Positions 45,031-58,500 of a DNA stretch of 64,000 bases are shown in pieces. Source of the stretch: Heliocidaris tuberculata. Lineage: Eukaryota > Echinodermata > Echinoidea > Camarodonta > Echinometridae. Both the position numbers and the translations under genes were made by a program. Where the stretch lies: assembly GCA_025618425.1 (NCBI GenBank), contig CM046847.1, positions 9,385,033 through 9,449,032 on the forward strand. The letters run 5' to 3'. The notes under the pieces were generated by a model. That model was not told where the DNA came from. It worked only from the letters and a program-made list of their open reading frames with translations, and did not search any database. Numbering within the stretch: the first letter of the stretch is position 1; the number at the start of each line of letters is the position of its first letter.

Positions 45031-45307
45031 TATTCTATAACACACAGCAATCCTCGTATGAGTAATGTGTGTGGCCTCTTAAGCAGTGCACAAAGTTGAG
45101 TAAAGTTCAATGTATGTGAATACTGGCCGAAAATGAATGGTTGTGAAAAACATCATTCAAATCAATCTGCATGAGAAATTCAGGGTTAGGCTGTCAAGGG
45201 TGTTGGCTTTATAAAGGCAGGTTCAGACATGTAAACTGTACATATACCCTGCCAACAGGATGGGATGGTAACTTGTGTGAATCAGTTAATGCTGGTATAG
45301 GTACTCT

Positions 45308-45511
45308 TTGGCCCATATTCTGAACTCCGGTTTAATTAAAACTGACCAAGTCCAGTTGAAATTTCTGTACAAAGTTAAACCACACTTAGACTAAGTTTAA
45401 GTTAAACTGGAGTTCAGAATGTCATTTTTTAAATCTCCAGTTTAAAGGGCACATTTAGACTGGGTTTAAACCGTGGTTTAAGTTAAACCGGAGTTCATAA
45501 TATGGGCCTTT
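45308..45511. mobile_element. 204-bp MITE with GGCCCATATTCTGAACTCCGG ends
   Basis: Left TTGGCCCATATTCTGAACTC, right GAGTTCATAATATGGGCC. Internal TTAAACT/AGTTTAA motifs. Non-coding. Confidence 0.8.
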
Positions 45512-45657
45512 GAGTTTAGATACATTTCATGCTAAGAATAAGATGACGTCATCAAATGATGAATTGATAGGCTACTGAAAGTATAAGTAAAGGTCATGTA
45601 GGTTCAGCCCTCATGTATTTTTTCATTGACTTACACTTTCCACATGATCTAATACAT

Positions 45658-46070
45658 TTAACCCTTTCAGGACAGGAATTATTTAAGGGCTAGATTGATC
45701 ACATTTCATTCTTCAAATTGGCAAATAATATTTTTCTTTTAGTGCTACATGGTTTAATAAGGTGTAATGTCTTTGAAAATGATATACATGGTTAAGAATT
45801 TTGTCGAAAAATTGAAAAAATTGCCAATTTGATAGAAAAACAATGATTTTGAACCTCTCCATGTGTTGCCAATTTAAGGATTTTAAATATTATTCTCGTG
45901 TTTTAAATTCCTGGCATCAAACGCAATATGGCTGTGCAACAAACAAGGACATAGGATGTTCAGAAATTTTTGCTCTTTCTAAGAATGCATCTGGTTTATA
46001 TTTTAGAGCTCTGAATCAAAAGTTATTGAGCCAAACCACAGAATGTGGTCAATTTTCTCGAAAGGGTTAA
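45658..46070 (+). mobile_element. TTAA-flanked piggyBac-like MITE, copy 2
   Basis: TTAACCCTTTCAGGACAGG at the left and CTCGAAAGGGTTAA at the right. The interior aligns throughout with copies at 41895 and 61857 (TTTTTCTTTTAGTGCTACA, GGTGTAATGTCTTT, AAACGCAATATGG). Confidence 0.85.
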
Positions 46071-48846
46071 TGTGCTTTCTGTGTGTGTGTGTGCTATGTG
46101 GATGTGACATGCCCTGTCACCCACCCCACCCCCTACCCCCATATTCCACTTAATGTGCCATCCTGATAATCATGAGTGCAGAATACATTTGCATTTTGCA
46201 TTTTACATTTATCAGGAGAGGGAGAATTTCTTTGCATTTGCAATATCTGTTACATTTGGGGTTTTTTTTGGGGGGGGGGGGGGTGGGAGGGATGCAGGGG
46301 AATGCATCCATTCAGCCTTCCCTTTAAATTTCCTTAGAGAACCTTTTCTTAAAATCCATCCTGGCCCTGAATGTGACAAGTGGCATTGAGCCAAACAGTG
46401 ACCTCCACATTCAAGGCTGCCCTGGCTAGGGTAGGGTGATGACCTTAATTTAGACATGTCCTATTTATACTTTGTTTATTGGGTGCCTGGGCAAATCCCC
46501 TATGGCTTTCTATTTTTTATCATATTATACTTGAAGTTTTGTACTTGTGTTATTTTTAAAAAAGATTTTACTGTAATTCTCAATTTAGGGGGTGGTAAAA
46601 GAAAGAGGTCCTGTTGAGAAGTTTGATTGAACTGTTAAATCATGGATATAGTATATCCATGGTTAAACTTCATTTGAGGTCAATATATTTTTTTTGAAGG
46701 CTATTTTGCCCTTTGGTTGAGTATCTACATGTATCTCTGCTTTATGTGTATTTATCCTATTTTTAATATGTATGATTGATAATGCATAATTGTTCAAGAT
46801 TTTTAAGAAGAGGAAGAAGGTTAATTTGTATATTGACCCTGTCCTAAAAAAAAGATGTGTAATGGACATGCAGTCTTACATGCAGCCTACATGTACTGTA
46901 TGTTGATGCACAGCTGCAGTAGCTATTGGATTTTATTTTGAAGTTTTGATCGGGAAGTATTAACAAGGAAAGGCTCAGTTCTGATCTTGGTTTGATTAGC
47001 AGCAAAGTTATGATGTTGCACGATAGCAACAGTAATGATGGCAAGCAGCGTACGTGTCTGTTGACATGCACTAAGGAGTTCATGTAGGGCCTATTGGTTG
47101 AATTTTGCAGAGACGCCAAGGTCAAAGACCCGCAATGCGTGAGATTTTCCGCGCATCAGCGCCAGGTAGGGGAGGAACCGTGCGCTCGCTGCGCGGTATG
47201 TATAATATATATGGAGATAGGTTGTGAGGCCAGGCGTGAGATAGAGATTTGGGGGCGTGAGTTAGAGCCCTAATGCGTGAGACTTGGTAGGTCTGATTTT
47301 GTGCAATCACATGTAGAATCAACTAGTAGTTTAGTAGTAGTAGCTCAGTTAACCTTGCATAACTCGAAGTCGCATAAGTCGAACTTTACCTAAGTCAAAT
47401 CAATTTTTTTGACCAAACTATGCAAAACATGTGCCATTTACATTTCCTCAGTCGAATTTTGCATAAGTCCAACTATTTTTTGTGGTCCCAACAGATTCGA
47501 CTTAGAAATGCAAAGTTAACTGTAGTTGACTGTTGTACATGTACATGAATGTGACCATGTACATACAGTATGGGAAAATAACATTTCCATGCATACAATG
47601 TACAATGCATCAGTTCCTCGATGTAAACTCTATCTGATTGTTGTTTTGTTCGAGCACCCCATATATTTGTTGTGACTGCTTTGTCCAGGAAACTGCTGGC
47701 TTGTTATGATATGATGACTCAGCTATCACATGGTCAAATCAGTAATAGCTCCTACTCCTCCTGCCAGGCACCGCAATAGATGCCATATCTGATTCATACA
47801 TGCCTGGGGGCCTAGTTTGGTCTGATCGCAGGGTTCATGGTCTGATAAAGGGATACATGACCTTTACAAGTTGCTTTGTGAGAAGAATATTGTGACGATG
47901 ATCATATGAATTGAAATGTTGACTGCCTTGGTTTTATCAAATTCTCATGTACATTACATGTAGCAGCTCCTGTCCTGCACTGTACATGTAAGCTACATGT
48001 TCATGCATATGTACATTGACATACCCTTCTCCTTGGTTTGGCAACAATGCATATACATGTAGGCCTACACAAACATGTATGTACTGGTATGCCTTTGGGC
48101 ACAGCCAGTGCATGGAGGCTCCAAATTGTGTCAAGGCTGCCCTGCTCCCAATGGAATAATTGATTAGATTCAGGGGTCAGTCAATTTTTAGTGGGTCACT
48201 TGCCCTTGACCTCTTTTAGTGTGGAACCCTGCATACCTTGTTTACATTCAGATGGGATAGAATAGACCTACAACATATGGGTGTGTAATATCAATTTTGT
48301 ACAAATATGTGGGCTGCATGATTACATGTATGCCTACCAGTATGTTTTACATGCACTGAAGATGCATGTAGAGATAATGCTGATGAAACATTGGGGTGTA
48401 AATCCATTGTACATTTTTATGGCCTATGTAGATCAGTATAACTATGATAAATGTACATGTACATAAACACACTATACTGGAGAATCGTTTTATGGATGAA
48501 ATAGAGGTCTATGGAACATACTGAAGCTTAGCTCTGTTGTGGTAATTATATTGTTAGTATCTTTTTTAACCAAGGAGTGGATCTTATCATATAATAAATG
48601 TTTAGTTGATAAACACTATGCTCTGAAAGATGTTCTTTCTATTTTAAGAATTTTTATTTCTTCCCTAAAAGAGATAATGAAACATGTTTTTGAGTAGACC
48701 CTATTTATTTCATTTGTAATGCATGTAATATAATACAGGCCTCCCGGCCTGAATGATATTCATCTGTCATTGAGATTAATTGCAGGAGTTTGCTGTAGAT
48801 CTTAATTGTCACTGCAGGGAAACTGGCTGTCAATTTCTTTTTCAAA

Positions 48847-48869
48847 GGGGGGGGGGGGGGGGGGGGGGG
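48847..48869. repeat. G23 homopolymer, one of many G/C runs
   Basis: A 23-base G run is followed 14 bases later by a G12 run (48884–48895). Other runs of 10 or more G or C are near 2111, 5887, 21314, 36713, 38752, 42727, 46269, 49142, 52678, 54187, 58437 and 60823. Confidence 0.95.
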
Positions 48870-49274
48870 TCGCTATTTGGTTCGGGGGGGGGGGGTTATG
48901 CCTCTCTTCTGATAGCTACCTGGTATGCTACTGTTGGTTAATTGGTAGACCTACATGCATCTAACACAAGTCACAATACCATTTGGAAAAGACTTAACAT
49001 GTGTCAAACTTCTGGGGCTCAACACAGGCAAAGGTGTTTACAAGAAAAGCTCCCCCAAATTTTGTGAATTATAAATTCCAGAAATATTTATGTGGCCAGA
49101 CTCCCTTGGTTTAAAAAAAGATTGCCCTCAAAGAGACAAAGACCCCCCCCCCCCCCCCTTTCCTCAAAGGTTAGATGTTCATGTCATGAAGTTGACTGAC
49201 ATAGCCTACATGTAGTCTATGCCGAGCAGCACATATATGTAGACCTGGCTACAAACTGCTAGGCCTTTATCATA

Positions 49275-49550
49275 TACTGTATAAGCCATAAATTTCGCGG
49301 CCATAAATTTTCGCGAATTGGACTAACCAGACTATTTCGCGAGTGGTTGAATTCGTGGTCGGAAAATTCTCAAATCTACAAACAGCGGTGATGATGTACT
49401 TTTGCAAAGCGAAGTGGTGAATTTCTGACCCAGGAGACAACAAATTCAATCGACTTCTTATGTTGGCAATATTTTGGTGTGTGTTAAATTCGCAATTCGC
49501 GAAATTTGCAAAAATAAAATCCCCACGAAATATATGGCTTATATACAGTA
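49275..49550. mobile_element. MITE with TACTGTATAAGCCATA inverted ends
   Basis: TACTGTATAAGCCATAAATT at the left and TATATGGCTTATATACAGTA at the right. Internal TTCGCGAATT/AATTCGCGAA motifs like those at 16776 and 39176. Confidence 0.75.
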
Positions 49551-52502
49551 GATGTTTGATATAATCACACCCTTTTTATGCCCCAGAGACAAGTCACATT
49601 TCATTAGAAATTTCTGACTGAGTAAATGTGACTGTACTGGCCATAAAGTCAAATTCAAATGGTTTCCCTATTACATATACCAACCACTATTAAACCTGTC
49701 ATTACACAGATCACTATTGATGATGTACCCACCAATATTCTGCCTTGTATTACTAGTCCGTAGAATCCATCATGACTTGCATTTGTACAAAACCTAACCT
49801 AATCCAATACCAGCACAAATTGTGAGGAGGAGCTAAGGAGGAAATAGTTATATATAATTCATAACCTGCATTTTCAGTAAAATAAACGAAGGTTATTTGA
49901 TATTGGTTATGCATGTCGCCATGTAAATTTTGTCCTTGACATGTCATTGACATGCGGAGGGAAACTTTTTAATCTCCTTGAGTACTGAACCCAAATAGAT
50001 CCAGGGTTACCCATTAGAAATTGGAATTTGCAGTGAAACCCTGCACTGCTGAAACCCTGAACTGTCTAGTGCATGCAAATTACATGTAGTTAATTAGGGA
50101 AATGTCTCTTAGTGCAAGCTATTACATGTACATGTACGTCAATACATGCATGGCCATGTTGTGCCAGTACATGTAAAATATAAAAGATCAAATACAGGTA
50201 GGTGTACGTGTTTGGGAGTTCTTCATGGGAGTTGTCCTTGTGGATAGGCACGATTAAGCACTGACAATCGTCTCCTGACATCACCTGGTTCGAAGGAAGG
50301 CCTTAGCTATAGGGGTGTTTCCCAGTAACCGAGATGTGTGTACCCCAAATACTGCAGACTTCCAATGCCACACGACGGGGCACAACAATAGAATGAATAG
50401 CTCAGCTGGGTGGAGCAGTGACTAAAAAATCGTCCCGGGGGTTGGTTTCTATTGTGTTTGCCTGTAAAACCGGGGCCATGGGTTCAGTGGAGGAGAGCCG
50501 TTCAGTATACAGAGCTCTGACAGCTATAGTGTGGGAATGTTAGGTTTTTGTGACCTTTATGTCACTCATGACCAAGCAGTTTTTCTTTTCTTTCTGTTTT
50601 TGTTAGGGTTTTGTTTCCCCCATGAATTAACATATAATTTACTGTTTTATTATAATATCAATGTTATTTGTCTGCATGATTAAATTTCAACACATTTTTT
50701 CAGTGGTGTGAGTAATCCAAGATTTTAAAGGGGGCGTGTACCGCCGCCGCACCCAAATTTTTGTCTGTTTGGTTGAAAAATAGATGGGTTGCATGAAAAG
50801 CCTTGTCAAGGCATGCATGGTTTGGGTGTTGATTTAGTGATAGATGTCCCTTCCGTACCCTCTCTGGACAGGCCTCTTGCATTTTTTCCTACAGTTTTAC
50901 ACAAGTACAGTTTTGTTGTCAGTGTACCGCACAGTTAGTTTGAACAGGCAAGAATTCAATGTATTTGTTTTCAAATCATTGATTCGGAAAGAGGCTTTGA
51001 AAGGGGATACCTGAATACGAATACATGGTCTGGAACTATAATGTTTTCTATTCAAAGCGAAGAATTGTATAGGAAAAGTGATGTAAAAGTGAGGGGACTC
51101 ACTTAATGGTATGCAATTATTTTTGTTTTCTGCAGGTAAACAAGTGGTATCAAACTGGCTTTTTGAAATTTTCAGAGCAGTCTATTCATTTTGTGGTGTG
51201 TTGGTGGTGATGGGGAAAATACATGCATGTTAATTTCATATTCTTCGTTTTGAAAGGCCAAGATACAAATATTCACTGCGATTGTTTACAGAATACAGAT
51301 GTATTGCACAACTTTTTATTGAAGACATAGTTCTTTCACACACATAGGCCTGTATTCTTATGATTATGAAAAAAAAAATGCATAGGGCATCTGAATGTAA
51401 TGTACCACAGTATCCCTATAGATTTTTATATTAAAGTATGAGATTGTACATTCCTTTTAAAAATGTAGGAAGTTGGGAATAAATTTTGTATGCATATGAT
51501 CGAAAAGAGACTTTTGATGAGCATTTGACAGGAAAGCATCAGATTGTTTCCCGGAAGAAATCCTGTTTTCAAAGCATCAGGGAACAGACCTGTGGGAGTG
51601 TATTTTCCATAACAGTTTGTAAACAAACCACTTGCCACTCTGTAGCTTGCACAATGCATGGTGAATCCCCCTCATTTGCATAGGAATGAAGTTCACTAGG
51701 TCAGTGGAAAGGAGTGCAAGCCTCTGATTGGCTGCCTCGTTGCTGCCTGCTGCCAAGGCAGCTTTACATGCATACAATGGACTTGTAATATGTGTGTGTG
51801 TGTGTACTGTGTGTATTGATGATACTGCACTGTGTGTGTAGCTATAGAGCACAGTAGGGAGGGTTTGTTTATATGGGAGAAAGAAGTTTGTTGACCTCTA
51901 TGGGAAAAGCTAGCTAGCAGTGTTTATGTTTTGAGTGTAATTTGCATAATGAGCTTCTGGATCTTAAATGTACATACCTAATGTGCCCTATGTGATCAGG
52001 GGTATTTGTATTCATATTGCATTGTACACATGTAACTGTATATGTACATTGCTTGTTTTATTTTGTAAGCTTATTGATTTCCTTAGTTTACATAGATGTG
52101 TAATCCTAATAAAGGCCTGAATGAAATATTGTTTCAAAAGGGGGGGGGGTCTTGTGACATTTCTGTTTGCCAGAAGCCTGAAAATGCAAGCCAGTGTCAT
52201 TACTGTCATTTTATGCATATAGATGACAGTGTTTGCATCCCTCCTCCCTCCTGGAAAATATGTGAAGTTAATTCTTTTCTTTTCCCTATAGGCCTACAGC
52301 TTTTACAACATCTTTGTAATTTCTAGTGATATATGAAATACATGTAGATGTACATGTAGGTCTATGTACAAAGCACCATGTGAAGTAGAATTGATTATTC
52401 AGTCTGTATTTTTGAAGCTGTTCATTATTTACTGGAAGTCTAGAACTAAGAAGCTCAGTTACTTTTTGTATGTTATCTTCTTAATGGATGTTGATTCTTC
52501 CT

Positions 52503-52715
52503 TTCTCTCTCTCTCTCTCTCTCTCTCGATCTCATTACTTTCTCCCTTTGCTATATTTCTCTTTTCTTTCTCATTCCTCCCTCTTTATGCATACATGTAC
52601 CTTGCCATCTCTCTCCCTCTCTCTCCCTTTTCTCCCTTTCTATCTCTCCCTCTCTCTCTTCCTCCCCTCTTCCCCTCCCCCCCCCCCCCCTTCCATCGCT
52701 TTCTCTCTCTGTCTC
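52503..52715. repeat. (CT)n-rich tract
   Basis: About 200 bases of CTCTCT and CCCTCT sequence with a C13 run near the end. It encodes only Ser/Leu/Pro low-complexity frames. A complementary GA-rich tract lies at 54174–54440. Confidence 0.9.
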
Positions 52716-54173
52716 TGAATTGACATGTGACAAAGCTCAAACGAAATGTCCTGGAAAATGTTCAACTCTCCTTCAATCCCCTCTGATACGGACTAAGCTA
52801 AATTGCTTGTGCGCTTGGAAATCCACCAAAGCAGGTCACTCCCATTTGTAAGTCAATGTTTGTGCGACCGATCCTCTTTTTTTCCCCCCACAAACTTATG
52901 TATGCATTAGTCAGGTAAGTCCATACTCATCTATTTTGCCCTACTTAAACGGAATATGAAAGGAAGCAACTGTCAGGTGAAATTTGTGAAAAACTTAATA
53001 GGAAAGCAGTCAAAGCACATGGAAACGGAAGAAGTTTGGACAAGATTTTAGCGTGACAATGATAGTTTATTGTCCAGCAGGAATGCCAGTCCCTGTTACA
53101 CATTATCAGAAGAACTTCAGTCTTTGGAAAAATTTCTGTATACTTTTAAAGAGAAGGATACAACATTTTGTGCAATTTGACCCTTCTTTGTGAATTGCCA
53201 AAGTAAGGCAGTATTGCTTTGGCATTATTAAGACACAATAATATGTTCATTATATACCTATTACATACCGGTAGGCCAGAAAGGTGGATATAAATACAAA
53301 AGAAATGTTTGGATATGTTTTGATATATAATGAAATAAATATTTGTCAACAATATTTAATACATGAAAACCTATGAACACAATTATATGATGAGTAATTA
53401 GCACATTTTTTTTCATCTTTGAAAGTGTTTATTACATGTACCATACATACAGCATCCACATGTACCAAAGAAATGTTGCTACATGTTCACAGTAGTGTCA
53501 ACATTATTTTCTTGCTCACAGATTTTTTAATTTTTTTTTTACAATATGCAATTGTAAAGGAGATTTTCTCATACCCACTATGATACCAGTATGCAAATTC
53601 ATATGCCATATTTTAATATCAGAGCTCTATAAAAGCTTTCCAGTATTCTAGAGCTTCATTAGTAGCTTCTGCTTCAGCCTTTTTACTGCTGAGTCATGGG
53701 GATTTCGCAATATAAAGGTCTGCACCTACTTCTAGGTTCTGGTTCAAAATCAAACATAATCTGAGAAACTAGGTTATCTGCCAAAGCTGTACTGTGCACT
53801 GGGTCATGGTGCAGGTTGGGCATTGTACTTGGTGTTTGTGCAGACTTTGCACCTTTTTTTCCCCATTCTTTTCTACCCTTTGTGTTGATATGCTGTTGAT
53901 CCTATGGTACTCAGAACTGCTGACATGGGACTCTGCTGACATATATGTGGTTTGAAGTAAATAAAACAGGAAAGCAAAATATAGAAGTCATGTGAGATTT
54001 GTACATGTACATGTACTTTGACCCCGAAAGGAGAGTATACAAGGCCAAGTTGATCTTGACAGATGTTGGTTGAATTTGTAAACAGTTCAACTATACATGC
54101 AAGGATGAATGTTTCAGAATGATGTACTCCTCTTTTTTTATTATGAAACAAGATCCTCACATTACCACAGAGA

Positions 54174-54440
54174 AAGAGAGAGAGAGAGGGGGGGGGGGTG
54201 AAGAAAAAGATAGTGGTGGAGAGAAAAGAGAGGTGAACAGAGAAAGAGAACAAAAAGGACATAGAGAGAGAGAGAGAGAGAGAGTGATGGGGAGAGAAAG
54301 AGAAGGTGTAGAGAAAGGGGGATCCATAGCTTTAGATAGCTGGAGAGAGAGAGAGAAAGAGAGAGGGGGAATACAGATAGAAGATACAGAGTTAGAGAAG
54401 GGGAGAGAGAGAGAAAGAAAGAAAGAGAGAGGAAGGGGAT
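54174..54440. repeat. (GA)n-rich tract
   Basis: About 265 bases of GAGAGA and GAAAGA sequence with a G10 run. Long open frames on both strands here are composition artefacts. Confidence 0.9.
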
Positions 54441-55036
54441 GGAGATAGAAAATGAGATAACAACATTTCTGGCTTTCAGCCAATTACCAATTATATAAAT
54501 TAGCATTGGGCATTCCCATCTTTGTTGCCAGGTATCGTTATCCTGTGTTGCCATGGCGATACAAACCAGGGCAGGCTAGTATCTCTTTTATGCAAGCTGG
54601 CCGGTCCCTAGATGATGATGATTCTGTTTTGTCCCCCTCCCATTGTATTGCAGCTTTGTTATGGAGCAATTACTTGTCTCAAATTCTCAATGTAAACATA
54701 CCGGTACTCTACAGTTTTAAAATATAACATTGAAATATATTTGCTTTTGATGTGTTCGTGTATATCAATGTGTCGAGAGAGGTTAAATTATACTACACTG
54801 TAATATTTATGACGATCCAGTCATTATTTGTTCACTTAATATTCAGAAATAATGATACTTTGGATAGATGATAAGAAAAAATATGATCATGTAATCCATG
54901 TCACATGTCACATATGTTCGCTACCCTTCTTATGTATAACCTACCCTTTTTTTTTTCTTCTTCTTCTTTTTTTTGTTGTTGTAATTGTTGTTCATGTGAA
55001 CTAGAGGAGTTCTTTTTCTTTTGTTTGCTGTTTCAG

Positions 55037-55201
55037 GTGAAGGAATATCTAAATTTTCTGCTATAAACTAAATTTAGAATCAGGAAGCAGGGAGCTCTGT
55101 TGAACATATTGGCAAAATTTGTAGAGGTGGGAGCTAGAGTGAAGAGTTTCAATGTGAGGGCTGGACCATAAAGCTAACCGACAGAGGAAGTGGAGAAACA
55201 G
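55037..55201 (+). other. CREBRF: Probable 5' UTR exon of CREBRF
   Basis: A strong acceptor, TTTGCTGTTTCAG|GTGAAGG, and a matching donor, AAACAG|GTAAATTG, define a 165-bp block 319 bp before the first coding exon. It is purine-rich and has no long frame. It contains an ATG immediately followed by TGA (55152–55157), a minimal start-stop uORF. The call rests on splice signals only. Confidence 0.5.
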
Positions 55202-55527
55202 GTAAATTGAATAAAAAGTTAATTTTGTTTGAGTGATAGACAATTGCGCTGAACGGCATTTAACTTAATCTTAAAAATGTAGCCAAAAAAATGATACTCC
55301 ATTTTTATCTGTTGAGTAAAGATTATCATTTTGTCAATCTGAAATACCTTTGGTCATAAATGTGGGAAATATGTTTCTAGAAAATAGTGTATGAATAAAT
55401 GATTAATATAAAAGTCAATCATTTCCCTTTATAGAAGTAAATGTCTGCAATCAAATCACATATCATTGCATCAAGGTGATACATGTATTCCCCAATATTT
55501 TTTTTTCTTTTTCTTTTCAGATCAACC

Positions 55528-58500
55528 ATGGAGATGTATGATGACTACGGTCAGCCAGACATATTCAGCAATCTGACCAACCCTGAACATGCCCTCCAGT
55601 CTCCCAATGCCCTCTTGCTCTCAGTATCACAGAACATCTTCATGTATGAGCAGGAGTATAATACACCCAGTACTAAACAGGAGCCAGCACCGGGTAAAGC
55701 TGCCTCCCTGAGCCTCAACGACAATGTCTTTGAGTTCCCCAACCCGGAGGAGATGGCCCAGCTGGGATGCAGCCCGGTGGTGGACAACTGCTGGCCTGAT
55801 ACGCCTCTCCTGGCAGGGTCCCTTGACGGGTCGCTCAATGACAGCGGGGTGTGCTTCAGCTGGGATTTGAGCGATGACGACCAGGAGGGGCTGTTCCCGA
55901 TTGAAGCCAGTCCTTTCAATTCAGCACCAACCCTTGCAGAACTCAACCTGGAGGATTCACAGTCTGTAGATAATGGGAGTCCCATGAAGAGAAAAGGAGA
56001 GGACCAGTCTGTCCAGTCTACTGCAAGCACCATGCAGTTTGGCCAGCAAGAGATGTCGTTGTCACCGCAGAGCTGGAAACGGGTCAAGACAGAGGCTGTA
56101 GAGATGGCTAATGTAGAAAAGAGGACCAAGACATCTGATGTATCCAAACTGAGCAGTCCAAGGCCAGGTCTGTCCAGGAAATCCTCCAAAACAAAGCCAT
56201 CAAGACCGCTCATGCCAAAAAATGGCAGAACACATAGTGAGACCTTAAAAGTTCCTGCAGATGCAAAAAAGTCTGTGTTGTCTCTCGGGAAAGTGCATCC
56301 CTCCAAGATAGATTTCACAGAGTTGTTCTGGAAGCGTTACAGGAGCAGAGAATCAATTCCGTCCCCCACTAAAGAGATGTCTCGTAGTGAACTGATAGCC
56401 AGGACTCCAAACCCATTTGGTAACAGGAGATTCCTGGGTAGGAACGCACTGCTGAAAGCCAAGACCCAGCATCACCTTCCAGCTGTCAAGGTGGCCCAGG
56501 CCCCTAAATCAGTCTCAAGGACAGTCAAGCCCAGGACTAATCACAGGGCCAGGACTAAGCGGACTAGTACAGTGACCCAAAAGAAGCCCAGGAACTTGAT
56601 GCCATTGCTTCCTGTCACTTCTGAAGATTCAAGTCAGGACAGGCTCTGGAATGATCTGAAGATGTTCATGTATGGTGATCACCAGTCCAAAAGGAATCAG
56701 AAGAAAGAAAGTCCCCATAGGACCCTACTGCCTGAACCTGATATGAAATCAGAATCGGTAGGTGCTTTCGCTGACAATGTTTATGTTCAAAAGATTTTAC
56801 ATATTCCATGCATTGATATTCTGAACAATATTACTTGTATGGAATGTAATGGATGTACATCTATGTTCCATTTCCAGGTCGGTTTGGAAACTTAAGTACT
56901 GATTTTTATTAGTATGATCAAGGTAGTATATTCTCTACTTGAGGTTTATTACATTTAGTTCTTGATCGACTGATCTTTTAGCTTGATCTCTTATCATGCA
57001 TGGAGATAGAAATTACATGTATCGTATCCTCCTGACATTGTACGTTTAATTACTCTACTAGCTTTTTTCCCCTGTAATATTAGAAAAGTTGACCTGTTGT
57101 GGCACAGCTTAAAAAGAAGGTTGAGTTCTGGGGAAAGGTGGAAAAAAAATGCGGGCTTTCTCATTCTTTTTATATTCATTTTGGAAAAGAGATAAATGTC
57201 TCCAGAAAAGGATAGCTCTGCAAATGCCCTCACATTCAAAATATTACAAGAAACAGTTGAAAAATTTAATTGGCCAAACACGTGTGTGCAGTCCCATATA
57301 CACATTTCTATGTGCAGTGCATGTCACTCTCAGCAGGATAGAGTCAATTTCTTCTCATTTTGGTGATTCCAAAACCTTACCAATTCTTGTGCAATATATA
57401 ATCAACCTTTCCCAAATGCTTTGAGTCAGTTTCTTTCACAATGTAATCGCATGACCAGAACTCAACTTTATCTTTAAGTATGAAATCACCTTTTTTTCTA
57501 GCAAGTATACACTTTTAGTATCAACACAGGTGTCAAACAGCTGTGCATATTTCCTGTGTTTTTATCAAAATAATTATAACAGGCTAACAACTTGTGGTTT
57601 ATCTCTAAATTAGTTTCAAAATTAAAATGAACTTTACTTGAATTGGGGTTTTTTTTTTTTTCCTTTCAGTGATAACATCAGCAAAAATAGAAAGATAAAA
57701 CATGCTGACTTTTGATCAAAACCACACGTCTGAGTGCATGGCCAAAAAAGGAAAAAAAAAGGAAAAAAGGAAAAAAAAAAAGAAGGAAAAAGAAGGGGGA
57801 AAAAAAGAAGAAGAGAAAGGGTGTTTTTGGTACTCAAGTATTCAGTTGTGCTTCACTACCATTGCATGTTGCATAATTGATAGATTTGTGGGACAGTGCT
57901 ATACATAAGGAAGCTAGCTAGTACATGTTGGAAAATGAAAAATTTCATTTGCATAATGATATCTTTTTTGTGTGTGTGAGGAAGCCACTTAGTTGTGAAA
58001 GATGTATTCATAACCAGTAACGAAAATTTTGTTTTAAATATACATGTGCAATTTATCTATGATATGATACTAAAAAAGTTGTTTCCTCATAATGAAAAAA
58101 TGGCATAATCATCTTGCAGTACCTAATGTCAGATAGTAATGTTAAATGTGATTTAAGAGGAGGAAATTAGAATTTTGTGGTCAATCATCTACAGTTCTAT
58201 CTGCAAATGTATAGGACTGGGAATAATTTAGGATCCATTTGATTAAAGTAACAAAGATCAAGCAATTTCATGACATTTAGAAGAATTCTTTCTTGTGGGC
58301 GGCCATGCTGAGACTTGCAATGTAAATTACAAGTTTTTGTGTAAGTCAATTTTTTTTGTGCCAACAAACATGTAATTGTCTTCGGGATTTTTAAATATAT
58401 TTTTTAAAAGCTATATTAAGCATATCATTTTTTTTGGGGGGGGGGGGGGGGGGGGACGGGATATACATGTACAAGAGCAATCAGGTTTTAATCAGGGATG

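Larger units (their letters stand above)
35961..55036. other. 19-kb gene-poor interval between DCLRE1A and CREBRF
   Basis: No conserved coding exon was recognised on either strand. The interval holds the MITEs, foldbacks, microsatellites and G/C homopolymers listed separately, with AT-rich unique-looking sequence between. The first part must contain the DCLRE1A 3' UTR (an AATAAA occurs near 37047). The last part must contain the CREBRF promoter and possibly further 5' UTR exons. Confidence 0.6.

Noticed and set aside
54119..54554. Long Arg/Glu and Ser/Leu open frames
   Set aside because: GA/CT repeat artefacts on both strands.
55551..56318. 255-codon open frame antisense to CREBRF exon 1
   Set aside because: It mirrors a real coding exon, has no recognisable domain, and the sense frame is supported by homology and splice sites.
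56758..56895. C-terminal extension of CREBRF exon 1
   Set aside because: The frame continues past a GTAGGT donor into non-conserved sequence, while splicing to 58612 keeps the frame and leads to the conserved acidic and bZIP exons.
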